Positions 1-8,100 of a stretch of DNA of 11,838 nucleotides are shown here, one piece after another. Under the pieces are notes generated by a model. It was not told the origin of the DNA. It did no database searches and saw only the letters and a list, made by a program, of their open reading frames with translations. Position 1 is the stretch's first letter. Each line of letters opens with the position of its first letter. The stretch comes from Oligosphaeraceae bacterium (GTDB lineage Bacteria; Verrucomicrobiota; Lentisphaeria; Oligosphaerales; Oligosphaeraceae), in assembly GCA_012515455.1 (NCBI GenBank), contig JAAYYJ010000537.1:1-11838 (forward strand). Reading direction: 5' to 3'. Both the position numbers and the translations under genes were made by a program.

Positions 1-1058
1 ATGCCCGCAATCAGCTGCTGGGCATGGCCATGCAGGATAAACGCCTGATGAACGTCCGCCCCAACGGTATGGAGGATGTGCCGGAATACCGGGTCGATAT
101 CGACTGGGACAAGGCGGGTGCGCTGGGGGTGCCGATCAGCTCCATTCATGCCTCGGTTTCAGCGGCGTTCGGCAGTGCTTATGTCAACGACTACATTCAG
201 AACGGGCGGGTCAAGCGGGTCTATCTGCAGGCTGATGCGCCGTACCGGATGCTGCCTGAGGACCTGCAACGGCTGTATGTCCGCAACCGTCAGGGCAAGA
301 TGGTGCCTTATTCGGCGTTTGCCAGCGGCCGCTGGTCGAGCGGTTCACCGCAGCTGGAGCGTTTCAATGCCTTTCCCGCGATCAATCTCTGGGGGCAGCC
401 GGTAAAAGGGTACAGTTCCGGTGATGCGATGAAGATAATGGAGGAGTTGACGCAGAAGCTGCCGCAGGGCTATGGCTATGAATGGACTGGTCTTTCCTAT
501 CAGGAGAAGCAGGGTACCAGCCAGACGGGCTTGCTGTATACCTTCTCGATTATCATCGTATTCCTGTTTCTGGCCGCGTTGTACGGCAAATGGGATATCC
601 CGATTGCGGTGCTGCTGACTTTGCCCCTGGGGGTGATCGGCGGCTTTATTGCTACCATGGGCCGGGGGCTGCCCAGCGATGTCTATTTCCAGATCGGGCT
701 GCTGAATACCTTGGGGCTGTCGACCAAGAACGCGATTTTGATTGTGCAGTTTGCGATGGGCGGGGTGGATCAGGGGGTCGGGATGCTGGAATCCTGTCTT
801 ACCGCAGTGCGTCTGCGTCTGCGTCCCATTATGATGACCTCGCTGACCACTGGTCTGTCGGTGTTCCCGATGGCGATCAGTACCGGTGCCGGCGCCGGTG
901 CCATGAATGCCATCGGCACAGTCGTCTTCGGCGGCATGATTACCGGGACCATCCTGGTGGTCATCTTCGCACCGCTGTTCTATATGCTGGTGGACAAAAC
1001 TTTCGGCGGAGGACGCAAGCAGGCGGTGGCTGCGGCTTTGAATGGAGGAGTGAAATAA
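1..1058 (+). CDS. RND multidrug efflux permease, AcrB/MexB (HAE1) type, 3' part
   Basis: This is the inner-membrane, proton-driven pump of a tripartite efflux complex. The reading frame is open from base 3 and its first residues (ARNQLLGMA) match the middle of AcrB, so the first two thirds of the protein lie left of the window; the ATG at 24 is internal. The visible part holds the end of the periplasmic porter/docking region, with AcrB-like motifs YVNDYI, GRVKRVY, RMLPED, LERFNAFPAI and SSGDAM. Five transmembrane segments follow, corresponding to TM8-TM12 of AcrB. The lysine of GLSTKNAILIV (codon 726-728) is the equivalent of AcrB Lys940 in the TM10 proton relay. RLRPIMMTSL and ISTGAGAGAMNAIGT are also family signatures. 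The C-terminus is full length. It overlaps the next gene by one base, so the two are co-translated. The substrate cannot be predicted. Confidence 0.95.
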   Translation, partial: ARNQLLGMAMQDKRLMNVRPNGMEDVPEYRVDIDWDKAGALGVPISSIHASVSAAFGSAYVNDYIQNGRVKRVYLQADAPYRMLPEDLQRLYVRNRQGKMVPYSAFASGRWSSGSPQLERFNAFPAINLWGQPVKGYSSGDAMKIMEELTQKLPQGYGYEWTGLSYQEKQGTSQTGLLYTFSIIIVFLFLAALYGKWDIPIAVLLTLPLGVIGGFIATMGRGLPSDVYFQIGLLNTLGLSTKNAILIVQFAMGGVDQGVGMLESCLTAVRLRLRPIMMTSLTTGLSVFPMAISTGAGAGAMNAIGTVVFGGMITGTILVVIFAPLFYMLVDKTFGGGRKQAVAAALNGGVK

Positions 1059-2491
1059 TGCGAACCGTTTGCATAGCCTGGTTGACCCTGGTAGGCCTCT
1101 GCGGCTGCACCCTGATTCCCGAGTATGAGCGCCCGGCGGCACCGGTGCCGCAACTGCTGCCGGGGGAGGCGGAACCCTCAGCCCAGGAGGCTGCGCCTGA
1201 CCTCAGCCAGCTGCCCTGGAGCGAAATCATCACCGATGCCAATCTGCAGGGATTGATTGGCATCGCTCTGGCGAACAACCGCGATTTCCGTCTGGCGGCG
1301 CAGCGGGTGGAGCTGACCCGGGCAATGTACAACATCCAGCGCCAGGAGCTGTTCCCCAGCCTGTACGCCGTGGGCGGCGGCGCGCGGCAGCGCAGTGCGG
1401 CTGATCTGACCCCGGCAGGACAGGCGCGCATCACCGAACAATACAGCGCCAATCTCAGCGTGCTGTCTTGGGAGCTGGATTTTTTCGGGTACTTGCGCAG
1501 TCTGAGTGAGCAGGCTTTGCAGGAGTACTTGGCGACTGAGCAAGCCCGGCGCAGCGCCCAGATCATGCTGGTGGCAGCGGTATCCCAAGGGTACTGGTCG
1601 CTGGCCGCGGAGCGGGAAGCCCTGCAGCTGGCGGAGTCCACCCTGAAGGCCCAGGAAGAGGCCTACGCCCTGGTCAAGCACCAGTATGAGACCGGTTTGG
1701 TCAATGAGTTGGATTTCCGGCGGGCTCAGACGCCCCTGGAGATGGCCCGGGTTGACGTGGCCCGTTACCAGCGCCAGGCCGATCAGGCCAGCAATGCCCT
1801 GCGGCTGCTGCTGGGACAGGAGCTGCCCGCGCAGCTCCTGCCCGCACAACTGTCGGGGCTGGCTGCACCGGCGACCCTGCGCCCCGGATTGTCTTCAGAG
1901 CAGCTGCTGCTGCGTCCCGATGTCATGGCCGCTGAGCACCAGCTGCTGGCCGCGCAGGCGACAATCGGTGTAGCCCGGGCGGCATTCTTCCCCCGCATTA
2001 CTCTGACCGGTGCCCTGGGTACTGCCAGTGACGAGCTGTCCGGGCTGTTCAAATCCGGGAACGGGACCTGGAGTTTCGCACCCCAGATCACCATGCCCAT
2101 TTTTGACGCCCGGACCTGGTCGGCGCACCGGGCCAGCAAGGTTCAGCGCGAGATGGCTCTGACCCAATACGAGAAAGCCATCCAGAATGCTTTTCGCGAG
2201 ACTGCAGACGCGCTGTCTCTATGCCGCACCATCGGCCGCCAGCGCCAGGCTCAGGAAGCGCTGGTATCGTCTCTGGCTGAGACTTATCGCCTAGCGCAGC
2301 TGCGTTTTGAGAAAGGCGTTGACAGCTATCTCGGAGTTCTGGATGCGCAGCGCTCGCTGTTTACGGCCCAGCAGTCGCTGATCAGCCTGCGTCTGGCCGA
2401 GCATAGCAGCCAGCTGCAGCTCTATGCTGCTTTGGGCGGCGGCGGTGCACTGCCTGTCGAACCGGCACCGGCCGAGCCGCCGGCGGAGTGA
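1058..2491 (+). CDS. Outer-membrane efflux lipoprotein, OprM/NodT family
   Basis: This is the outer-membrane channel partner of the upstream RND pump, 477 aa, the usual length for the OprM family. The start is the ATG in TAATG, preceded by a strong GGAGGAG ribosome site at 1044-1050. The same frame is open far upstream, but that stretch overlaps the pump gene and is not used. The N-terminus is a lipoprotein signal peptide with lipobox L14-C-G-C17; the mature start CTLIPEYERP closely resembles that of OprM (CSLIPDYQRP). Two OEP-type helical hairpin/beta-strand repeats follow, roughly residues 60-250 and 285-465. The repeat motifs are YETGLVNELDFRRAQ in the first and RFEKGVDSYLGVLDAQRSLF in the second. 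The tail ends LYAALGGG plus a short Pro/Ala/Glu-rich extension. Family assignment is firm; the transported compound is unknown. Confidence 0.94.
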   Translation: MRTVCIAWLTLVGLCGCTLIPEYERPAAPVPQLLPGEAEPSAQEAAPDLSQLPWSEIITDANLQGLIGIALANNRDFRLAAQRVELTRAMYNIQRQELFPSLYAVGGGARQRSAADLTPAGQARITEQYSANLSVLSWELDFFGYLRSLSEQALQEYLATEQARRSAQIMLVAAVSQGYWSLAAEREALQLAESTLKAQEEAYALVKHQYETGLVNELDFRRAQTPLEMARVDVARYQRQADQASNALRLLLGQELPAQLLPAQLSGLAAPATLRPGLSSEQLLLRPDVMAAEHQLLAAQATIGVARAAFFPRITLTGALGTASDELSGLFKSGNGTWSFAPQITMPIFDARTWSAHRASKVQREMALTQYEKAIQNAFRETADALSLCRTIGRQRQAQEALVSSLAETYRLAQLRFEKGVDSYLGVLDAQRSLFTAQQSLISLRLAEHSSQLQLYAALGGGGALPVEPAPAEPPAE

Positions 2492-2506
2492 CGCGCTGGC
2501 CGGCGG

Positions 2507-2534
2507 TTGTACAATCTTCTCCGGGTAATATATT
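2507..2534 (+). promoter_or_regulatory. Weak sigma70-like promoter candidate for the sulfatase gene
   Basis: TTGTAC at 2507-2512 (3 of 6 matches to the -35 consensus) and TATATT at 2529-2534 (5 of 6 to the -10) are separated by 16 bases. They lie in the only AT-rich stretch between the efflux operon and the sulfatase gene, 62 bases before its ATG. The -35 match is poor and consensus preferences of the host are unknown, so this is only a candidate. Confidence 0.25.
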
Positions 2535-2537
2535 AGT

Positions 2538-2562
2538 AAAAACCCTGACCTGATGTCAGGGT
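2538..2562 (-). terminator. Perfect 8-bp hairpin, intrinsic-terminator-like on the minus strand (or an operator)
   Basis: ACCCTGAC at 2542-2549 and GTCAGGGT at 2555-2562 are perfect inverted repeats around a 5-base loop. A run of five A bases at 2538-2542 lies on the left side, so an RNA read on the minus strand has the stem followed by U residues, as an intrinsic terminator does. On the plus strand the stem is followed by ATTCGGG, which is a poor terminator for the efflux operon. Both neighbouring genes are on the plus strand, so a minus-strand terminator would block antisense transcription. An operator or a 5'-leader hairpin for the sulfatase is an equally reasonable reading. Confidence 0.4.
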
Positions 2563-2595
2563 ATTCGGGACCATATTATCTGGAGATCAGCAACC

Positions 2596-4149
2596 ATGAG
2601 CAAGCGCAATGTCCTTTTTATCACCAGCGACCAGCAGCATTGGCTGACGCTGGGTTTGAACAACCCCGAGGTGCATACCCCGAATCTGGATCGGCTGGCC
2701 CGGCGCGGGGTTTGTTTTGACAACGCATATACGGTCAATCCGACCTGCACGCCGACGCGTTGCAGCTGGCTGACTGGGATGTACCCCAGCCAGCACGGCG
2801 CCTACAGCCTGGGCACGAAGATGCTGGAGTCGGTGCCTACGGTCAACGACGAATTTCACCAGCATGATTACAAGACCGCATTGGTCGGGAAAGCGCATTT
2901 CCAACCCCTGCTGGGGACCCCGGAATTCCCCACTCTGGAGGGATATCCGCTCCTGCATGACTTGGAATTCTGGCGCAATTTCCGCGGTCCTTTCTACGGC
3001 TTTGACAAAGCTGAGATGGCTCGTAATCATGCTGATGAGTCGCATGCGGGGCAGCATTATGCCCTGTGGATGGAGTCGAAGGGTTGTAAGGACTGGCGCA
3101 AATATTTTGTCTCTAATGTCGAATCCCAGCGTGTGCCGGGTGACCAGCTGAGTGATTCGCCGCGGGTGCGTCCCGAGGTCGGGACCGCTTGGGATATCCC
3201 GGAGGAGCTGCATTACGACGTGTGGATTGCGGAGCGCACCAACGCCATGCTGGAGGAATTCAAGCAGAGTGGCGATAATTTCTTTCTCTGGGCGAGCTTT
3301 CTGGATCCGCATTCGCCGTATTTTGTGCCCGAGCCCTACGCGAGCATGTATGACCCGGCCAAGGTCACGGTGCCTGAGATAGTCCCCGGGGAGCTCGATG
3401 ACAAGCCGCCGCATTTTGCCCTGACCCAGCAGAAGAATCCCGATTTTTCCGCTTATCGCACTGACGAGGGCAGCAACATGCTGCATGGCGCGTCCTGCCA
3501 GTTGCGGAGCCGGGAGGAGAAGGCCCGTGGCATCGCAATCATGTACGGCATGATCACCATGATGGACAAGTATATCGGGAAGATTCTGGACAAGCTCGAC
3601 GAGCTGGGTCTGACCGAGAATACGCTGGTGGTGTTCACCTCCGACCATGGTACTTTCTTCGGCCAGCACGGTCTGGTGGCCAAGGCTATTCACCATTATG
3701 AGGATTTGCTGCGGGTACCCCTGATTGCTTCGCTGCCCGGGGTACTGCCGGAGAACACGGTTAATTCCGATCTGCAGAACACGGTGGACCTGGCGCCGAC
3801 CTTCCTGGGTTTTGCCGGCATACCGGTGCCGCGCCGGATGACGGGACTCAATCAGTTTGCGCAGTGGACCGGCCAAGGTGGTGAGCCGCGCAAAAACGTG
3901 ATCATCGAAAATCGTCACAACCCTACCACCATGAATATCAAGACCCTGGTGAACGGTCGCTATAAGATTACGGTGTACTGCAATGCGACCTACGGCGAGC
4001 TTTTCGATCTGCAGGAAGACCCGGGCGAGTTGGTCAATCTCTGGGACCTCCCCGAATGCCAGCAGCTCAAATGCGATCTGTTGCTGGAGTTCATGCAGGC
4101 GGATATGTTGATTGAGCCCATGCCGATGCCGCGGGTCGCGGGGGCATAG
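2596..4149 (+). CDS. Sulfatase (alkaline-phosphatase superfamily, formylglycine-dependent), predicted cytoplasmic
   Basis: A complete 517-aa sulfatase (PF00884-type), expected to hydrolyse a sulfate ester; the substrate cannot be read from the sequence. Visible active-site elements in order: D12-Q13 metal ligands (ITSDQQ), C51 in CTPTRCSWLTG matching the sulfatase signature C-x-P-x-R-x4-T-G, K99 and H101 in GKAHF, the D238-P-H240 segment, D350-H351-G352 and K363. C51 must be oxidised to formylglycine by a maturase (FGE or an anaerobic radical-SAM enzyme), which is not in the window. The C-terminus has the usual VDLAPTFLGFAGIPVP and YGELFDLQEDPGELVNL motifs. There is no signal peptide: the protein starts directly with the first core strand (MSKRNVLFIT), so it probably acts inside the cell. 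GGAG at 2582-2585 lies 10 bases before the ATG. It is separated by 104 bases from the efflux operon and converges with the minus-strand operon. A related phosphonate monoester or choline-sulfate hydrolase role is not excluded. Confidence 0.93.
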   Translation: MSKRNVLFITSDQQHWLTLGLNNPEVHTPNLDRLARRGVCFDNAYTVNPTCTPTRCSWLTGMYPSQHGAYSLGTKMLESVPTVNDEFHQHDYKTALVGKAHFQPLLGTPEFPTLEGYPLLHDLEFWRNFRGPFYGFDKAEMARNHADESHAGQHYALWMESKGCKDWRKYFVSNVESQRVPGDQLSDSPRVRPEVGTAWDIPEELHYDVWIAERTNAMLEEFKQSGDNFFLWASFLDPHSPYFVPEPYASMYDPAKVTVPEIVPGELDDKPPHFALTQQKNPDFSAYRTDEGSNMLHGASCQLRSREEKARGIAIMYGMITMMDKYIGKILDKLDELGLTENTLVVFTSDHGTFFGQHGLVAKAIHHYEDLLRVPLIASLPGVLPENTVNSDLQNTVDLAPTFLGFAGIPVPRRMTGLNQFAQWTGQGGEPRKNVIIENRHNPTTMNIKTLVNGRYKITVYCNATYGELFDLQEDPGELVNLWDLPECQQLKCDLLLEFMQADMLIEPMPMPRVAGA

Positions 4150-4155
4150 GGTATA

Positions 4156-4204
4156 AGCACTTGCCGCAGAGCAGTATATTGCCTGTCTCTGCGGCAGCAG
4201 TGCT
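4156..4204. terminator. Strong hairpin between convergent genes, probable bidirectional terminator
   Basis: TGCCGCAGAG (4162-4171) pairs perfectly with CTCTGCGGCA (4187-4196), and AGCACT (4156-4161) pairs with AGTGCT (4199-4204), giving a 16-bp stem with a two-base bulge and a 15-base loop. It fills the 66-base gap between the stop codons of the sulfatase (plus) and the DUF1961 gene (minus). Neither side has a clear run of T bases, so it is not a textbook intrinsic terminator. It may instead stabilise the two 3' ends. A second imperfect inverted repeat, GCCCGGGA/TCCCAGGGC (about 4205-4230), overlaps the stop codon of the minus-strand gene. Confidence 0.5.
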
Positions 4205-4215
4205 GCCCGGGAGGA

Positions 4216-5049
4216 TTATTTTCCCAGGGCGGTGACCCGGAAATTCCGGATTTGCATGTGCACTTCTGAGCCGATGGTCCGGAAGCCGATTTTCCCCGCG
4301 GTGGGGATTTCCTCCGGAATTTCCTGCGGGTCCAGGAATCCTCCGGCCGGTTCGCCGTTGACGCTGAGCTGGAGCAGCGGCCCTTTCTTGACGATGGCGA
4401 TGCGGTACCAGGTGTTGATTTGGCGGCAGGCGTCCTCCTGTTGTCCCATCAGGAAGATGCCGGGATTACGGCGCCAGTTGCTGACTCCGGTGTGCTCACC
4501 TTTGTCGTTATAGCGGCTGACGCTTAGGTGGTAGCTGCGCATTGCCTCATTGTGGATGTAATCGGCAAAGATGCCAGAGCGCGGCGGCAGCCCGGTGAGC
4601 ATATCTTCGCCGTTCCGTCCCCGGGCGGCAATGAAGATGATGATCAGCCCGCGCCGGCTCAGGGCTTTGACTTCATATTCGATTTTGATATGGTCGGGGA
4701 AATCGGTGCGGCAGAAAGCCATGCAGCCTTCCCGCCCCTGCTTGGATCCCAGGCAGTTCAGCTGCATTGTCCCCGGTTCAGGAGTGGACAGATTGCCGAT
4801 GCCCTCATGCTGCCAGTTGGACAAATCGCTGAAGTTGTCCTGGTAGAGTATTTTACCTGTTGCTGCCGGCAGTGTGGACCTGACCGGCTTCCCCCAGAGC
4901 TTTTCCTGCCCGGGGTGTTTTTTTTGGTATTCGGCTTCGCTTTGGTTGCGGTATTCCAGTAATTCGGCTACAGTATTCATGGTTCTGCTTTCAGCTCCTG
5001 TGAGACTGGCGGCCAGGAGGCCGGCAGCCAGGATGATGGCCTTCCACAT
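4216..5049 (-). CDS. Secreted DUF1961 (YesU-like) concanavalin-fold protein
   Basis: A 277-aa exported protein. Residues 1-19 are a signal peptide (MWKAIILAAGLLAASLTGA, cleavage after TGA). Residues about 22-66 form a charged, probably helical linker. From about 67 on the protein looks like a jelly-roll domain: YQDNFSDLSNW (69-79), MRSYHLSVSRYND (170-182), SNWRRNPGIFLMGQQ (190-204), NTWYRIAIVKKG (212-223) and QLSVNGEPAGGF (227-238). The order of a YHLS strand, an RRNPG loop and then a W-[YH]-R-I-x-[IL]-[VI]-K strand before a single NG hairpin recalls DUF1961 proteins such as B. subtilis YesU, found in a rhamnogalacturonan gene cluster. The other option is the related DUF1080/LamG type. It is probably a carbohydrate-binding or glycan-processing protein; no catalytic residues can be named. 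It is the last gene of the minus-strand operon, 99 bases after beta-helix protein B, and has its own good ribosome site (GGAG, 5058-5061, spacing 8), so it is translated independently. Confidence 0.7.
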   Translation of the reverse strand: MWKAIILAAGLLAASLTGAESRTMNTVAELLEYRNQSEAEYQKKHPGQEKLWGKPVRSTLPAATGKILYQDNFSDLSNWQHEGIGNLSTPEPGTMQLNCLGSKQGREGCMAFCRTDFPDHIKIEYEVKALSRRGLIIIFIAARGRNGEDMLTGLPPRSGIFADYIHNEAMRSYHLSVSRYNDKGEHTGVSNWRRNPGIFLMGQQEDACRQINTWYRIAIVKKGPLLQLSVNGEPAGGFLDPQEIPEEIPTAGKIGFRTIGSEVHMQIRNFRVTALGK

Positions 5050-5148
5050 AATCGAGTCTCCATTGTGGTAATGACAGCACCCCGCCTGGTTGCGGCGCCT
5101 TTCTTACCATAGCACAGATTTTTGCGGTTTGCCAGCGGCGCAGGGAAA
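5050..5148 (-). promoter_or_regulatory. 99-base intergenic leader before the DUF1961 gene, possible internal promoter
   Basis: This is the longest gap in the minus-strand operon. Read on the minus strand it holds TGCTATGGT near 5104-5112, which resembles an extended -10 (TGnTATAAT, four of six in the hexamer), with only a poor -35 (TGGCAA) upstream. I see no strong terminator hairpin after the beta-helix B stop codon, so read-through from the operon is also possible. The only firm element is the GGAG ribosome site at 5058-5061. Confidence 0.2.
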
Positions 5149-8100
5149 TCAGCGCGGGTGAGCGCCATAGCTATCCAGGCCGATTTCTGGGTGCGGTGCG
5201 AAATATTCCAGGGTCGGGACCAGGGTGCCGTCCAGCACCGGTTGATGGAATTCTTTCTTATAGCGTTCGCCCTCGCAGAAGGGGTCGATGAAGTCCTGGT
5301 TCTGCAGGCGAAAGCTCTCGATTACCCGGCCGTTCTGTTCAAAGCCGGTCTTGTCGCGCAGTCGTTCCAGTCCGGCCGGCTGTCCTCGCTGGTCCGGGGG
5401 CAGTGCCAGCAGATTCTCGAAGCCGCAGAAGCGGTATGGGTCCTGGGGTGAGAAGAACCAGATATTGTCATCGAAGAGGATGTTCTCCGGGCCGGAGATT
5501 TCGCCATACGTAATGGCTTCGAGGGTCTTCTGTCTGCTTTTGCCCAGGAAGAGATTTTTTTTCACCGTGACGGTACTGTTTTTCTCGCCATAAGAGAGCA
5601 GTATGTTTCGAATCAGGGGATAATAGAAGGTGTTGCCGATGATCTCGATATCACGGTTCAGGCCGCCGTTGATTTGATTCACGCCATTGACAAACACGTT
5701 GTTCTCGATGCGGATGCGGTCGCTTGCGCGCATTTCGATCAGGAACTGATAGGTGCCATGGCCCAGGAACACGCAGTCACGGATGCTGATGTCCGCGCTG
5801 TCGTAGATCTGAATCTGGCCGTAGTACATCCCGGCCCGATACCCGAACAGCTTATTGGAGAAAAAGCGGAAAATCAGCCCCTGGATGGTGATATGTTCCA
5901 CCCCGGACAGCAGCACGCCGGCCGGACGCAGATTGGCGCTGCCGTCCATAATCACTGTGCCGGGCACGGCGGCCTTCAGGGTAATTGGCAGTCCTGCCCG
6001 GCCTGATGCCAAAGGCCGGAATGTGTCCTGATATACACCGGGCTGCAGCAGAATTGTGTCGCCGGGGCGGACCGTTTTTGAGATTGCGGTCAGACTTTGG
6101 CTCGAATCCACCAGATGGGTCCGGGGTTGGAAATCATCTGCCGCCGGGGTGACAAATGTCCGCAAGGCACTGCAGGCTCCGCCGAGAAATTCGTGGTTTC
6201 GCGCGGGTTCTTCCTGGAAGGAACCGGTATAGGTCAGGGACTGAATCTTCTCCGGGATACGGATGCGGTAATAATATTGCTGCCCGGGCAGAAGATCCTT
6301 CAGGGTCAAGGAGTGGAAGATTTCTCCGAAGGACGGGAGAGAGTTCCCGCATTCCGGGGTCGGGCCATACTCCAGGCGGCTCATAATGGGTCGCGGAGCG
6401 TACCAGCCGCCGCCAACATTCCATAAAGCCGAACTGCAGTCGGGGGTGGACCAGGTGATCAGTGCGCGATCGGCATATACCCGCTCGGCGATGTCCTCGA
6501 TGCGGGCCTGTGGTTTCTGCCGGCAGTAATCATGCGGACCGCGGGGCAATGCGTGACAGCCCGGGCCGATCACCGGTGCAGGTCCGTTGTAATACTGGCG
6601 GAATTCTGCCGCCGCGCCTGCCGGCAGGACCGAGAATATAATCCGGGCATTCTCGGTGCCGCTGCTGCTGATCTCCTGCAGTTCGCAACGGAAGAAGTCA
6701 ATATTGCGGCAGGATTCGGCACTGAGATGCCCGGCGGTGATCCGCTTGAAATGCAACGCTTCGCTGTGTTCCAGCCGCAGTTCACCGAGGCGGAGGTTCT
6801 CGAGAGTGACAGCCCGGTTGCCTGCCAGGGTGACGACAGGCAGGGTTGGCGGTGCTTCGAGCGACCGTCCGCGCAGGGTCACGCCGTCGGGCAGAGGATG
6901 CCATTCGTATTCGCCCGGGAGCAGATAAACCGTGTCACCGGCTGTCAAGACCTTGGACGCCTGCTCCAGGGTGGCCCAGGCCTGGGACACCGACCGGCCG
7001 CTGGCCGTGTCCGAGCCTTGAGGAGAGACAAAAAACACCGGTGCCGGCTCAGGGTATGCGCCCCGCCCCAGGCAGGGCGAGTCGATTTGGAGACGGAAAT
7101 CCTGATGGTCGGGGGCACAGAAGAGCGGGTCGATAAATTTAGGATCGAAGAGCAGGTTGTCTTCGCCCGGGTGCTCCATCTGACTGGGTTGGGCGGCGGT
7201 GTTGCCGATTGCTCTGGTCGGCCGGCCGACCAAGTCACTGTAGTTGCTCTCCAGGCAGTCCAGGACGACATTGCGCTCCGCCAGGCGTGCCTCTTGGGAG
7301 GCCTTGTAATAGAGTCCGTTGCGCTCGTTGCGGATGATATTTCCCCGGGCGGTGACGTTTTTTGCTCCGGAATAGAAGCGGATACCGTGGGTGCGTCCGT
7401 CGAGAACGGTATTGTTTTCGGCCAGGCAGTCGCTGCATGACAAGTGGAAGAACAGCTGCGCCATTTCCCCGTACCCGAGTCCGTCATTGCCGCGGAAGAA
7501 GCAGTTCCTGACGACCGGGTTCCGGCTGTGGAAGGTGATATAAATCCCCCCGCTGTTGAAATAGAAGTCGCAGTTCTCAATCAGTATGTGATTGGATGTA
7601 TTGACTCGGATAGCGCTGCCGAATCTGGATTCCGAAGGCGTAGCGTGGTTGGCGCCGGTGAAGGACAGATTGGCGATTTGCAGATGCTCGGCGTTACTGA
7701 CTGCGAGCAGGTATCCAGAACGGGTGGTGACCCTGATGCGGTGCCGGGATGGGCTGTCGGCGTCGCTGCAATGCAGGTACAGGATTTTCTTTTTCGGGTC
7801 GTGGAAGAACGAAGCCCGGAAGTACTCCATGTCGGTCAGACTGGGGGCCGCCCGCAGGATGGTGCCGGTATCCAGTTCGGTCACTGCGACCGCGACCGGG
7901 ATTTTTTCGGCCTGATAAACGAAGGGTTTGTCCTTTACCGGTTGCCAGACCCATTCCTGATGTGTCCAGGCGGTGAGCAGTGACAGGTGTCGCTCGGCGC
8001 CTTGGATGCGGATGGGTTGGTCCGCGGTTCCGCAGGCGTTGATTTGTACTGTCTGAGGTGGATGATATTCACCGGGCTGCAGAGTCAGGGTGTCACCAGG

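Noticed and set aside
482..1057. Upstream in-frame extension of the outer-membrane channel gene (192 codons)
   Set aside because: It lies inside the RND pump gene in another frame and encodes no motif. The ATG at 1058 has a strong ribosome site and gives a proper lipoprotein signal peptide.
2587..3918. Long open frame (443 codons) on the minus strand opposite the sulfatase gene
   Set aside because: It mirrors the codon pattern of a well-conserved sulfatase with all active-site motifs. The antisense product has no recognisable domain and is rich in His, Arg and Gln, typical of a GC-rich shadow frame.
1..4149. Horizontal transfer boundary between the efflux genes and the rest
   Set aside because: AcrB/OprM-like pairs occur in many phyla and base composition shows no visible step here; no integrase, repeat or tRNA marks a border.
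5050..5148. Riboswitch or small RNA in the leader of the DUF1961 gene
   Set aside because: Only 99 bases, with no conserved motif or strong hairpin that I recognise.
6532..7440. 302-codon plus-strand open frame opposite beta-helix protein B
   Set aside because: Composition is atypical, there is no ribosome site or domain, and the minus strand encodes clear repeating beta-helix turns across the same bases.
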